Of a stretch of 64,000 nucleotides of DNA, positions 1-8,811 are shown piece by piece; the first letter of the stretch is position 1; each line of letters starts with the position of its first letter. Source of the DNA: JASFBA01 sp036172265 (GTDB lineage Bacteria; Chloroflexota; Chloroflexia; DTKN01); assembly GCA_036172265.1 (NCBI GenBank), contig JASFBA010000017.1:24504-88503 (forward strand), given 5' to 3'. Below the pieces are notes generated by a model. It made no database searches. It was not told the DNA's origin and saw only the letters and a program-made list of their open reading frames with translations. Made by a program: the position numbers and the translations under genes.

Positions 1-362
1 AGGGCGGAGGCGGCCAGGCGGATCCACTCCTCCATGTCGGTGCGTACCTGGTAGAACTGATGGCGAATCATCCGCTGTTCCTCTGCCGGAAGCGGGTGCC
101 ACTCCATCAGGTGCTCCACAAAGTAGCGGTAGCCCTGATCGGTGGGGATCCGGCCGGCCGAGGTATGGGGATGATAGAGCAACCCCAGTTCTTCCAGGGC
201 GGCCAGGTCATTGCGCACCGTAGCCGAACTGACCCCCAGAGCATAGTTCTGCACCAGCGCCTCCGAAGCCACCGGCAGCGCCGTGCGCACATACTCCTGG
301 ATCACCAGCTTCAACACAAGTTCCCGCCGCGCCGTCAGCCGCGGCACCTTCGGCAGAACCAT
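1..362 (-). CDS. hrcA: Heat-inducible transcription repressor HrcA, N-terminal part (runs off the window)
   Basis: The visible 120 residues form the winged-helix half of HrcA. Recognisable pieces are VLKLVIQEYVRTALPV at the start, SSATVRNDLAALEELGLL (recognition helix) and HTSAGRIPTDQGYRYFVEHL. The ATG at 362 follows a strong GGAGGAGGAG ribosome site. HrcA represses class I heat-shock genes (groESL, dnaK) by binding CIRCE. A perfect CIRCE lies 17 bp upstream of the start, so the gene is autoregulated. The C-terminal GAF-like dimerisation half, and any grpE-dnaK-dnaJ genes behind it, lie outside the window. Confidence 0.95.
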   Translation of the reverse strand, partial: MVLPKVPRLTARRELVLKLVIQEYVRTALPVASEALVQNYALGVSSATVRNDLAALEELGLLYHPHTSAGRIPTDQGYRYFVEHLMEWHPLPAEEQRMIRHQFYQVRTDMEEWIRLAASA

Positions 363-378
363 CTCCTCCTCCGTATGA

Positions 379-405
379 TTAGCACTCTCATTATGAGAGT
401 GCTAA
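379..405. promoter_or_regulatory. CIRCE operator
   Basis: TTAGCACTC, nine bases, then GAGTGCTAA: a perfect match to the CIRCE consensus. It sits between the inferred transcription start and the hrcA start codon on the minus strand, the usual place for HrcA autorepression. Confidence 0.97.
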
Positions 406-417
406 TCTTCAAATAGC

Positions 418-446
418 AGTTTAGCACGTTTGCCCCATTTTGTCAA
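418..446 (-). promoter_or_regulatory. hrcA promoter
   Basis: On the minus strand TTGACA (446-441) and TAAACT (423-418) are separated by 17 nt. The expected start near 411 places the whole CIRCE in the 5' untranslated region. Confidence 0.75.
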
Positions 447-776
447 GAGGACTTTCGAGGTCAGGGCTTCTCAATGCTCCCTCATATCGGAATGCTAAAG
501 ACTTGGGTTAGGTCTCCCGCCTGACAGACCTCGCGGCGCCGTAAGACGGGTTCGGAACCCGCCCCTACGGGCCCGAATTGCCATCCCAGTATGGCTCGGC
601 AGGTAGACTTTTTATCGGAGCGTTGAAAAGCCCTGCGGAGTTGTCCGGGTAACCGGTGGTGCTGTGCGGCCTTGGGTAGTCGCGGAAGCGTAACCAGCGT
701 AGCCTCCCTCTAGCCGCTCGCCCCTGTCGGCCAAGGATAAGGCGTTTGGCACTAGCCGTCTGCTCCCCTGCTTCTG
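447..776. other. Intergenic stretch without a convincing gene
   Basis: About 330 bp with no ORF that resembles a protein. It contains a GGGTT/AACCC hairpin around 547-563 next to a CGCCCCTACGGGC repeat-like tract, and at 634-646 the half-hairpin TGCGGAGTTGTCC, which recurs as a complete hairpin near 26231 and a shortened one near 21595. It looks like repeat debris. Confidence 0.5.
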
Positions 777-849
777 CTTCCCGGGGTGGACTCGAACCAC
801 CAACCTACTGATTAACAGTCAGCCGCTCTGCCGATTGAGCTACCGGGAA
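777..849 (-). tRNA. tRNA-Asn (GTT)
   Basis: A full cloverleaf reads on the minus strand: acceptor TTCCCGG/CCGGGAA, D-arm GCTC/GAGC, anticodon loop CTGTTAA with anticodon GTT, T-arm GGTGG-TTCGAGT-CCACC, discriminator G. CCA is not encoded. A near-perfect promoter lies immediately upstream. Confidence 0.95.
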
Positions 850-859
850 TTCTACATTT

Positions 860-888
860 ATTATACCACCCTTTCCCTATTTCGTCAA
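860..888 (-). promoter_or_regulatory. tRNA-Asn promoter
   Basis: Minus strand TTGACG (888-883), 17 nt, TATAAT (865-860). The predicted start is only a few bases before the mature tRNA 5' end. Confidence 0.85.
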
Positions 889-915
889 ATCTATTGTCCT
901 GGTGCTCTCCAATAG

Positions 916-944
916 TTGCGCCTTGGGGCAGGTTGTAGTACAAT
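916..944 (+). promoter_or_regulatory. Promoter of the cooC-like gene
   Basis: TTGCGC (916-921), 17 nt, TACAAT (939-944), about 40 nt upstream of the ATG at 987. Confidence 0.6.
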
Positions 945-986
945 GCCGGCCGTCCGGAGAGTATTCTCCGGGAGGAGGTGGATCCG

Positions 987-1745
987 ATGACTCGAACGAT
1001 CGCTATTGCCGGAAAAGGGGGAAGTGGAAAGACCACGGTGGCGGCGCTGCTGGCCCACTACCTGAGCCACTACGGCACCGTTCTGGCGGTGGATGCCGAT
1101 CCCTCCTCCAACCTCCATATGGCGCTGGGAATGCCTTTGGAAGCCACGGTAGGAGATATTCGCGAAGGCATGCTGGAGGAAGTTAAACGGGGTACCTTTC
1201 GCGCCGGACTGAACAAGCAGGATTATTGGGAGTGGAAGATTAGCGAGGCCCTGGTGGAGGGGCAGCGAATCGATCTGTTGGCGATGGGCCGGCCGGAGGG
1301 GCCGGGATGCTATTGCGCCGCTAACAACATGCTCCGCGCCTGCCTGGACCGCCTGCAGAGCCAGTACGACTATGTGGTGATGGATAACGAGGCCGGCATG
1401 GAACACTTGAGCCGCCAGACCACCCGCGATGTAGATATCCTGCTCCTGGTCTCCGACCCTTCTATCCGCGGCATCTCGGCGGCGGCACGGATGCAGAAAC
1501 TCATCCATGAATTACGTACCCGGGTTGGCCGAATTGCCCTGATTGTCAACCGGGTGGATGGAACGCTGCCTCCGACGGTACAGGAGGCCATCGTCGCTTC
1601 CCGCCTGGAACTCCTGGGAATGCTCCCCGATGCCCCTTCCATCCGTGAGTACGATGCCTTGGGCCGGCCGCTTGTCCTCCTGCCGGAGGATGACCCCCTG
1701 CGACGGCGAATCGTCGAACTGGCCCAGTCGTTGGGATTACCATAA
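987..1745 (+). CDS. CooC/AcsF-type nickel-insertion ATPase
   Basis: A 252-residue MinD/CooC-family NTPase. The deviant Walker A GKGGSGKT is at residues 9-16 and VDADPSSNLHMALG follows as switch I. The CooC signature GPGCYCAANN gives the C-x-C pair (Cys108, Cys110) that in CooC binds metal at the dimer interface. MDNEAGMEHLSR matches switch II. In the family it drives ATP-dependent Ni insertion into carbon monoxide dehydrogenase or acetyl-CoA synthase. I chose ATG 987 over an upstream in-frame GTG at 978, because the GGAGGAGG ribosome site (971-978) would overlap that GTG. No CODH gene is present here, so the client is unknown. Confidence 0.85.
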   Translation: MTRTIAIAGKGGSGKTTVAALLAHYLSHYGTVLAVDADPSSNLHMALGMPLEATVGDIREGMLEEVKRGTFRAGLNKQDYWEWKISEALVEGQRIDLLAMGRPEGPGCYCAANNMLRACLDRLQSQYDYVVMDNEAGMEHLSRQTTRDVDILLLVSDPSIRGISAAARMQKLIHELRTRVGRIALIVNRVDGTLPPTVQEAIVASRLELLGMLPDAPSIREYDALGRPLVLLPEDDPLRRRIVELAQSLGLP

Positions 1746-1770
1746 ACGTGTTGGCGTATGGAGACGGGCG

Positions 1771-2745
1771 ATGCGTGTGCTGGTGACCGGAGCCTCGGGC
1801 TTTGCCGGAAGCCATCTCTGCGAGCACCTCCTGGTGCAGGGAGATGAGGTTTTTGCGCTCTGTTTTGCCGGATGTTCTACGGGGAACCTTCAGGGCATCC
1901 AGGAAGACATTGCGGTGCTTTCCGGTGACCTTCTGGACCGGGAGTGGACGGCCCAGGTGGTGGCCGAAGTTCGGCCCGAGGCCATCTACCACCTGGCCGG
2001 CCTGGCCTCTCCCAGCGCCTCCTTCGCCGATCCGGCCGGCACGTTGACCAACAATGTCCTGGCCCAGGTGCACCTCTTTCAGGCCATCCTGGAGGCCGGT
2101 CTGGACCCGGTGGTGTTGGTGATCGGTTCGAGCGAGGAATACGGGATGGTCCGCCCGGAGGAGGTGCCGATAGACGAGGATACCCCCCTCCGGCCGGCCA
2201 ATCCCTACGCCGTGAGCAAGGTGGCCCAGGATTTCCTGGGCCTGCAGTATTTTCTCAGCCACCGTTTACGAACGGTGCGGGTGCGTCCCTTCAACCACAT
2301 CGGTCCACGTCAGGCCCTGGGCTTTGTCGCTGCCGATTTTGCCTATCAGATCGCCTCCATCGAGGCTGGGCGGCAGATGCCGATCCTCCGCGTGGGCAAC
2401 TTGAATACCCGCCGCGACTTTACCGACGTACGCGATATGGTGCGGGCCTATGCCTTGGCCGTGGCCTACGGCGAACCGGGGGAGGTCTATAACATCGGTA
2501 GCGACGAGGGGCGTACCATCGCCGAAATCCTGGATATCTTCCTGAGCCTCAGCCGGGTGAAGGTGCACGTTGAGACCGATCCGACCCGTCTGCGTTCCGC
2601 CGACATTCCGGTCCTGGTCTGCGACAGCCGCCGTTTTCGCCGGCGCACCGGTTGGCAGCCCCGTATCCCGCTGGAGCAAACCCTTCGGGATACCCTGGAT
2701 TACTGGCGAAGGCGTGTGGAAGTGGAAGCGGGCGGCACCCATTGA
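1771..2745 (+). CDS. NAD-dependent epimerase/dehydratase, GDP-mannose dehydratase / Rmd-like
   Basis: An extended short-chain dehydrogenase of 324 residues. The NAD(P)-binding GASGFAG (residues 7-13) is at the N-terminus and the catalytic YAVSK follows mid-protein. RPFNHIGPRQ and the late VCDSRRFRRRTGWQP are typical of GDP-mannose 4,6-dehydratase and GDP-6-deoxy-mannose reductase. It probably makes or modifies a deoxysugar nucleotide for surface glycans. ATG 1771 aligns with the family N-terminus; the frame is open further upstream but overlaps cooC. The following alpha-galactosidase starts 15 bp after the stop, so the two are probably cotranscribed. Confidence 0.8.
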   Translation: MRVLVTGASGFAGSHLCEHLLVQGDEVFALCFAGCSTGNLQGIQEDIAVLSGDLLDREWTAQVVAEVRPEAIYHLAGLASPSASFADPAGTLTNNVLAQVHLFQAILEAGLDPVVLVIGSSEEYGMVRPEEVPIDEDTPLRPANPYAVSKVAQDFLGLQYFLSHRLRTVRVRPFNHIGPRQALGFVAADFAYQIASIEAGRQMPILRVGNLNTRRDFTDVRDMVRAYALAVAYGEPGEVYNIGSDEGRTIAEILDIFLSLSRVKVHVETDPTRLRSADIPVLVCDSRRFRRRTGWQPRIPLEQTLRDTLDYWRRRVEVEAGGTH

Positions 2746-2760
2746 GCGAGGGAGGAAGAG

Positions 2761-5127
2761 ATGGCTGAACTCGCCTGGCAGGAAACAAGCCGGGGCATCC
2801 TTCTGGGAAACTCCTTCTGGCGACTCGATTATGACCTTCTCCTGGGCCTTTTCAACTTGACCTCGCCCCGTTTCCCCACCTTTCAATTGCGCTGGGCACG
2901 CTCCGGAGCCCTCTACTTCCGGGGACGGAGCCGGGGAAGCGTTGGCAGTGACGATTGCCGGCAGCGGAGTTGGAACGTGCAGATGCTAGAGGATAAGCGC
3001 GGCCCGGGGTTGCTTCTCACCATATCGTGCCGAGACGGCCGCCGGCCAGCCCTGGAGTTCCGGGCCACTTTGTACGAAAGGTCTCCCCTTCTTGTCCTAG
3101 AGGTGGCCCTGCACAATACCCTGGCTGAACCGATCGCCGTAAGTGCCCTGCAGCCGCTGGAACTGGACCCCGAATGGGGAGGCCGGATTTCCCTGGGGCC
3201 TCCCCTCTCCGGATTTTACAGCGCTGGATGGCAATCGTGGTCGCCGGCGGCCTGGCGGCCGGCTACAGCCCGGCCCCTGCACCCTCATCTGGGTCCGCTC
3301 ACTATACCGATGCACGATGCCCCTTCCCTTTTCCCCGCCGGCCCTGGTTATTTCTACGCCGACCTGGTCGGCGTGTTGACCTCGGCAGGAGGGCCGGCCC
3401 TCTTGGCCGGCCTGTTGACCACGGCCGATCAGTTCGGCCGATTCCAGGCGCGCCTGGGCCGGGGACAGGCCAGACTGACCTTTGCTTGCGCTGTTGACGG
3501 CCTGCCCCTCTCTCCTGGCGAACGCTTGTCCTCCGAGCGAGTTGCCCTCCTCCTGGCCGATTTCCGAGAAGGAATCCTGGAGACCTACGCCGAGGCGCTG
3601 GGCGAGGAAATGGAGGCTCTGGTTGGGGAAACCTCCCCTAGCGGTTGGTGTAGTTGGACCGCTTTTTATCAAGATCTGGCCGAGGAGGACATCCTGCGAC
3701 AGGTGGACTGGCTCAGCCGCCATCGGGATAAAGTGCCGGTTGAGGTCATCCAGGTGGATGACGGCTGGGAACAAGCGGTGGGCGATTGGAGGGCCAACGA
3801 GCGTTTCCCTCACGGGATGACGCATCTGGCCGAGGCAATTCGGCAGGCCGGCTTCCGACCCGGCCTCTGGTTGGCCCCTTTTATCGTCCATCCTCGTTCC
3901 CAATTGGCGAAAGCCCATCCGGAGTGGTTGCTCCAGGACGAGCGCGGCCGACCGGTCAACGCCGGCTACGGCTGGGGCGACTTTTGCTCCGGCCTGGATC
4001 TCACCCTGCCGGAGGTACAGGACTGGCTACGTCGGCTCATTTCCACCATTACGGAAGAGTGGGGGTATACCTACCTCAAGTTGGATTTCCTCTATGCCGC
4101 TTCCCTGCCGGCCTGTCGTCGCCGGCCGGATGTTACCCGTGCCCAGGTGTTGCGCCGGGGACTGGAGATCATCCGCGAAGTTGCCGGGGAGGAGACCTTC
4201 CTCCTGGGCTGTGGCTGTCCGCTGGGGCCGGCTATCGGCCTGGTGGATGCTATGCGTGTCGGCACCGACATCTCTCCGAACTGGCGGCCGCGGCAAGGCC
4301 TGATCACCCCGCTTGTGCGAGGGGATCCGACTTTTCCCTCCACAGCCAGTTGTTTGCGCAACACCCTTACTCGTTCCTGGATGCATCGTCGCCTGTGGCT
4401 AAACGATCCGGATGCCCTCATCCTTCGCCAGGCAGATAGCCGTCTGACTCCGGCCGAGGTACGCAGTCTACTGACCGTTGCGGCCCTGAGTGGCGGGTGC
4501 TGGATGTTAGGCGATGACCTGCCTTCTCTGGAGGGTGAACGTCAACTCTGGGCGGTGCTGGGCCTGCCGCCCCATCGGGGAAGGATGCATGTTCTGGACC
4601 TCCTGCGGCAGGAGGTGCCGGAGCAGGTAGTCCTGGAACGGAGCGGCCCCTGGGGGCAGGGCCGACTGGTGGCCCTCTTCAACTGGAGCGAACGGCCGGC
4701 CGAGCGCTCTTTGGAGATGACCTCTCTGGGATGGCCGGCGGATTGTCTCTATCACGGGCACGAATTCTGGAGCGGAATGTACCTTCGTTTCCAAGGCGAT
4801 CTTCGCCTTGCCCTGGAGCCGCACGGCTGTGCCGCCTTCATGCTGCGGCCGGTCGAGGAGGGTCCCCAGTGGCTTGGCTCCACTTTACACCTCCTCCAAG
4901 GAGAGGAAGTCCAGGGTTGGGAAAGTGATGATCGGGGAGTATCTCTTACCCTGGATGCCGGGCGGGCGCTTTGGGGGAACATCGTCCTGGGGCTTCCCTT
5001 CCCTTCTTTCCAGGTGCAGAGCACGCCGAGAGAAGGGGTGGAACGTCTGGAGTCCGTGGCCGAGGGGGTCTGGAGGTTGCATTTGCGGACAAAGGAGGCG
5101 GGACCTCTGCATCTGACCATTCGTTGA
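2761..5127 (+). CDS. Alpha-galactosidase, glycoside hydrolase family 36
   Basis: A 788-residue GH36 enzyme that hydrolyses terminal alpha-galactosides such as melibiose and raffinose. An N-terminal beta domain precedes the (beta/alpha)8 barrel. The barrel carries GWCSWTAFYQD, VIQVDDGWE and RPGLWLAPFIV. TYLKLDF contains the expected nucleophile Asp, and RVGTDISPNW contains the expected acid/base Asp. A C-terminal beta domain ends the protein. No signal peptide is visible, so it is probably cytoplasmic. The start follows a GAGGGAGGAAGAG ribosome site. Length and motif order are normal for the family; substrate range is not shown by the sequence. Confidence 0.92.
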   Translation: MAELAWQETSRGILLGNSFWRLDYDLLLGLFNLTSPRFPTFQLRWARSGALYFRGRSRGSVGSDDCRQRSWNVQMLEDKRGPGLLLTISCRDGRRPALEFRATLYERSPLLVLEVALHNTLAEPIAVSALQPLELDPEWGGRISLGPPLSGFYSAGWQSWSPAAWRPATARPLHPHLGPLTIPMHDAPSLFPAGPGYFYADLVGVLTSAGGPALLAGLLTTADQFGRFQARLGRGQARLTFACAVDGLPLSPGERLSSERVALLLADFREGILETYAEALGEEMEALVGETSPSGWCSWTAFYQDLAEEDILRQVDWLSRHRDKVPVEVIQVDDGWEQAVGDWRANERFPHGMTHLAEAIRQAGFRPGLWLAPFIVHPRSQLAKAHPEWLLQDERGRPVNAGYGWGDFCSGLDLTLPEVQDWLRRLISTITEEWGYTYLKLDFLYAASLPACRRRPDVTRAQVLRRGLEIIREVAGEETFLLGCGCPLGPAIGLVDAMRVGTDISPNWRPRQGLITPLVRGDPTFPSTASCLRNTLTRSWMHRRLWLNDPDALILRQADSRLTPAEVRSLLTVAALSGGCWMLGDDLPSLEGERQLWAVLGLPPHRGRMHVLDLLRQEVPEQVVLERSGPWGQGRLVALFNWSERPAERSLEMTSLGWPADCLYHGHEFWSGMYLRFQGDLRLALEPHGCAAFMLRPVEEGPQWLGSTLHLLQGEEVQGWESDDRGVSLTLDAGRALWGNIVLGLPFPSFQVQSTPREGVERLESVAEGVWRLHLRTKEAGPLHLTIR

Positions 5128-5137
5128 AATTCCCCGT

Positions 5138-5166
5138 TTGACAAAGGTCGTCCGGTTTGTTACAAT
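5138..5166 (+). promoter_or_regulatory. tRNA-Pro (and possibly lgt) promoter
   Basis: TTGACA (5138-5143), 17 nt, TACAAT (5161-5166). The predicted start lies about 15 nt before the tRNA. Confidence 0.85.
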
Positions 5167-5188
5167 TTTTTTGACCGATAGGCTGGAT

Positions 5189-5262
5189 CGGGGTGTGGCG
5201 CAGCCTGGTAGCGCACCTGAATTGGGATCAGGCGGTCGCCCGTTCAAATCGGGCCACCCCGA
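5189..5262 (+). tRNA. tRNA-Pro (TGG)
   Basis: Cloverleaf with acceptor CGGGGTG/CACCCCG, D-arm GCGC-AGCCTGGTA-GCGC, anticodon stem CCTGA/TCAGG around ATTGGGA (anticodon TGG), T-arm GCCCG-TTCAAAT-CGGGC, and discriminator A. CCA is not encoded. The lgt start codon is 51 bp downstream. Confidence 0.96.
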
Positions 5263-5312
5263 TTGAGGTTTCAGGCAGAGCACGTACCCGCAAGGGTAGA
5301 AAGGAGAAATCC

Positions 5313-6308
5313 TTGGCCAACCAACCTTCTGAACTCCGTTCCTCTTTCCTCAACCGGGTGGGGCAGTTCTTCAGGGGTATGGGCCTTTTCCGGTTGCTGC
5401 TCTTTTTTCTAGCACTGGTGCTGCTGGTAATTCTGGCGATCCGTGGTGTGGCGACCTGGCAGGGGCGCGGCGATCCGGTAGCCTTTCGCCTCGGGGCGCT
5501 GGAGGTGCACTGGTATGGGATCATCCTGATGTCGGGGGCGTTGGCCGGGGGCTTTTTGGGCGAGTATCAGGCTCGCCGGCACGGGATCAACCCGGAACAT
5601 GCCTGGAATATCCTTCTCTGGGGTGTTATCGCCGGTGTGATCGTTTCCCGGTTCTGGTACGTCCTGGGCTCCTGGAAGGAATTTGCCGGCGACCCCTTGC
5701 GCATCATAGGTTTTGAGAACGGCGTCTTTGTTGGGCTGCGGGGGTTGACCATCCACGGCGCGCTCCTGGGGGCGGTGCTGGCGGTGGCCCTCTATAACTG
5801 GCGCAACCGGCTTGACTTCTGGGGCGTCCTGGACCTCGGCGCTCCGTGTTTCGCCCTGGGCCAGGCCATCGGGCGGTGGGGCAACTTTTTCAATATGGAG
5901 GCCTACGGTCCACCGACGACGCTGCCCTGGGGGCTGTACATTGGAGCGGGGCACCGAATTTCTCCCTACGACGATCTGCTCACCTATCCGCCTAGCACCC
6001 GGTTTCATCCGACCTTTCTCTACGAGAGCCTGATGAACTTGGCCATCTGTCTTTTCCTGCTCTGGGTATTGCGCCGCCTTGTCGAACGTCTGGTGCGAGG
6101 CGAGGTGTTTCTCTTTTATGTGATGCTCTATTCGGCCGGCCGCTTCGGGCTGGAGTTTCTGCGTACCGACAGCGTGATGCTGGGGCCATTCCCGGCTGCC
6201 CAGGTGACCAGCGTGGGGCTGTTTGTCCTGGCCGTCCTTCTGCTGGCGGCCCGGCGCTGGGTGTGGAGAAAGCCCAAAGGTTCGCCCTGGCCCGAAAGGG
6301 AAGGATAA
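5313..6308 (+). CDS. lgt: Prolipoprotein diacylglyceryl transferase
   Basis: Lgt moves diacylglycerol from phosphatidylglycerol to the lipobox cysteine of prelipoproteins at the membrane. This 331-residue protein has about seven membrane segments. It shows HWYGIILM near the start, the family signature GRWGNFFNMEAYG, and the conserved HPTFLYESLMN and GRFGLEFLRTD. The TTG at 5313 is preferred because AGGAG (5302-5306) precedes it by seven bases; the longer open frame would run through the tRNA. About 35 residues plus a membrane segment precede the family core. The lipoproteins in this window are plausible substrates. Confidence 0.93.
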   Translation: MANQPSELRSSFLNRVGQFFRGMGLFRLLLFFLALVLLVILAIRGVATWQGRGDPVAFRLGALEVHWYGIILMSGALAGGFLGEYQARRHGINPEHAWNILLWGVIAGVIVSRFWYVLGSWKEFAGDPLRIIGFENGVFVGLRGLTIHGALLGAVLAVALYNWRNRLDFWGVLDLGAPCFALGQAIGRWGNFFNMEAYGPPTTLPWGLYIGAGHRISPYDDLLTYPPSTRFHPTFLYESLMNLAICLFLLWVLRRLVERLVRGEVFLFYVMLYSAGRFGLEFLRTDSVMLGPFPAAQVTSVGLFVLAVLLLAARRWVWRKPKGSPWPEREG

Positions 6309-6393
6309 TGGGCGAGGGGGCACGGCTGAACGAGGAAGAACTTTCTCGCCCAACGGTCTATCCGGCGAGGATGTGCGGGTAAAGTAGGTTGAG

Positions 6394-8811
6394 ATGGCTG
6401 TTTCCTCTGCCGGCCGGATGGGCCGGCTTCGTCTTTTCCCGCTGGTGATTTGCACCCTCCTGGTGCTCTATGGGATGTTGGGGCTGCTGTTTGTATTGCA
6501 CCTGCCGGAGCGCCTTTTTCAGGCGGCGGCGCTCTGGCAGGACATAGGGGTTTTCGGTCGCCTTTCGGGATTGGGTATACCGCTTTCCTGGGAGTTGCCG
6601 GAGTGGCTGAGGGTGGTGGAAGCCCATTTCGAGGCCGGGGGGTGGCTGGTATGGCCGGCTTGGGGGATTGGATGTCTGGGCCTGGTGTTCCTGGCTGGCG
6701 GACGGCCAGGCGAAATGCCATCCCGTCGCTTTTCCTGGTCGGATGTCCTAGTCCTTTTCCTCCTTGCAGGTGTCCTTTTCCTGGGCTATGACTTGCGGGC
6801 GCGTTTTCTCCTGCCGCGGGCCGATGGAGCGGTTCCGGCTTCGCACTACGATGAGATGGTTTACCTGGAGGGGACGCTCCTCTGGCGGAATGGGGCGATG
6901 CCCTATCGAGACTTTATGCTGGCCCATCCTCCCGGCATCCTCTATGCCTTCTGGCCGGCCACCTTCTTTGCCGAAAGGTGGGGTGGACCGGTCTATCTCG
7001 TTGCCGGGCGATGGATACAGTTGCTTTGCGGGCTTTTCAGTCTGCTGCTCCTCTACCTGGTCGGCCGGAGGCTAGGGGGACGCTGGGGTGGGGTTCTTGC
7101 GGCGCTTGTGCTGGCGGTAGACGTTCAGGCGGTACAGGTAGCGCCGCTGGAGACGGTGGTCAACCTGGCCACGGTGGCAGCGTTGGCCCTGTATCTGCTA
7201 GGGGGACGTATGAAGCAGGGCGGGGTGCGCTTCTTGCTGATGGCTGCTTCTGGGGGGTGTGCGGCGGGAGCGATGCTGGCCAAAGCGCCGGGGGGGGTTG
7301 CCCTCTTCCTTCTTGCCCTGTCGGCCCTGGGGGGCAAGAGATGGTGGGACCTCCTGGCCGGCGCGGTGGGCGCGGCGGCCACGGCGCTTCTTCTGGCCGG
7401 CCCCTTCTTCTTCCCAGCGGCGGAGGACTTCTGGCATCAGGTACTGGCTTTCCAGGTCCTGCGGCCCCAGGAGACGGTCGTCGGGCGCAACCACCTGGCG
7501 CGCATGGCCGACTATCCGGAGTCGCGCCTCACCTTCTTCCTAGTGGCGGTCGCGGTGGTGCTGGCCACGGCCGTGCTTCTTAGGGAGGCTTGGCGGGCCG
7601 GGCTGGGGCGCCGTGGCCGCCGCGCCCAAGTGGGCATGGCCGGCTGGCTCCTCCCTCTGACCCTGACGGTGCTTCTCCTGCTCCTCCTTTTTTCCTACGG
7701 CCGGGCCTATCACTCCCGTTACTATATCCAGTTGGTGGTGCCCCTGGCGCTTCTGGTAGCGGTGGGGATCGGGCTGTTTCAGGAGGGATGGCGGGATTGG
7801 CCGTACTGGGGGCGGGTTCCTGCCGGGGTCGTCCTGGCGGCCTTGATCCTCTTTGCCCTGCCCCTGCTGGAGGAGCAACGCCAGGTCGGACGGGAGGTGG
7901 AGTACGACGGCCTGGGGCGGGGGCATGTCTACGGGTCGGTGGGGGAGGCCCTTCGGGGGGCCGTGCCCGAGGGGGTAGAAGTGCTGGCCTTGGACCCGGG
8001 CTATGTGCTGATGGCCAATCGGCCACCGGCCCGTCTGCCCGGCGGCACCTATGTGGTGGACGGTTCAGGCCTGTTGTTCTATCGGGCGTTGGGAATCGGC
8101 GAGATGGGATGGGGGGAGGTCTGGGATGCAGCGCAACGGTTGCCCCGGGTTATGGATCCGGCGGAGATCGAGGAGAAGCGTAAGGAGGTCCTGCACCGGC
8201 CGGAGGCGCAGGATGTGATCGCTTCGGCGCTGTACCGAGCAGGGGCGGCGGTCGTGGATATGCGTATTGCCGCCGATGCTCAGGCGCCGGCGATGACTCC
8301 ACAGACGCAGGAACTGGTGAAAACACGGGGGCGGCAGATTTTCTCCCGGGAGTACACCGAGGCCTACCTGGTAGAACGGCGGTCATTTCTGGGGCGCAGC
8401 AGTGTTGGGCTGAACCTGTGGGATGTGAATTTACGGTTGCTCTCTTCCGATGGGGCGTGGCGGAAGTCGGCGTTGCCGGGGGAAGTGCTGGAAGTTTCGC
8501 CGGGCGAGGTGGTGCAGATCTCGCTGTACGAATATGTGGAGAGCCCGCCAACCGGCCCGTTGAAGGTGAACCTGGAACTGTGGGATGGACGGGGGGACAT
8601 TGAGGGATATGTGCGGGGGAGTTTGCATGGCGACGGGAAATGGACGGCCGGCTGGGTATATCAGGATCACTATAACCTCCCGATTCGACCGGATGTCCGA
8701 CTGGGGGAGTATCGGCTGTACCTGACTCTGTTGGATGGCACGGGGAAGGCCGTCTCCTGGGAAGGGGGAGAGAGCCGGCTATTCCTGGGAGTGGTGAGGG
8801 TGGTGCGGTGA
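6394..8811 (+). CDS. GT-C fold glycosyltransferase, PMT/ArnT (GT39)-like, with C-terminal soluble domain
   Basis: An 805-residue polytopic membrane protein. After two to three N-terminal membrane segments comes the acidic loop AVPASHYDEMVYLEG and then MPYRDFMLAHPPG, as in polyprenyl-phosphate-sugar dependent GT39/GT83 transferases. Ten or more further hydrophobic segments follow. The last 250 residues are hydrophilic and probably form an extracytoplasmic beta domain. It likely transfers a sugar from a lipid carrier to a surface acceptor. The next gene overlaps its stop codon by four bases, so the products are probably made together. Donor and acceptor cannot be told. Confidence 0.75.
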   Translation: MAVSSAGRMGRLRLFPLVICTLLVLYGMLGLLFVLHLPERLFQAAALWQDIGVFGRLSGLGIPLSWELPEWLRVVEAHFEAGGWLVWPAWGIGCLGLVFLAGGRPGEMPSRRFSWSDVLVLFLLAGVLFLGYDLRARFLLPRADGAVPASHYDEMVYLEGTLLWRNGAMPYRDFMLAHPPGILYAFWPATFFAERWGGPVYLVAGRWIQLLCGLFSLLLLYLVGRRLGGRWGGVLAALVLAVDVQAVQVAPLETVVNLATVAALALYLLGGRMKQGGVRFLLMAASGGCAAGAMLAKAPGGVALFLLALSALGGKRWWDLLAGAVGAAATALLLAGPFFFPAAEDFWHQVLAFQVLRPQETVVGRNHLARMADYPESRLTFFLVAVAVVLATAVLLREAWRAGLGRRGRRAQVGMAGWLLPLTLTVLLLLLLFSYGRAYHSRYYIQLVVPLALLVAVGIGLFQEGWRDWPYWGRVPAGVVLAALILFALPLLEEQRQVGREVEYDGLGRGHVYGSVGEALRGAVPEGVEVLALDPGYVLMANRPPARLPGGTYVVDGSGLLFYRALGIGEMGWGEVWDAAQRLPRVMDPAEIEEKRKEVLHRPEAQDVIASALYRAGAAVVDMRIAADAQAPAMTPQTQELVKTRGRQIFSREYTEAYLVERRSFLGRSSVGLNLWDVNLRLLSSDGAWRKSALPGEVLEVSPGEVVQISLYEYVESPPTGPLKVNLELWDGRGDIEGYVRGSLHGDGKWTAGWVYQDHYNLPIRPDVRLGEYRLYLTLLDGTGKAVSWEGGESRLFLGVVRVVR

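Noticed and set aside
612..803. Minus-strand ORF of 63 codons
   Set aside because: Overlaps the tRNA-Asn gene, composition is Arg/Thr/Gly noise, and no ribosome site is seen.
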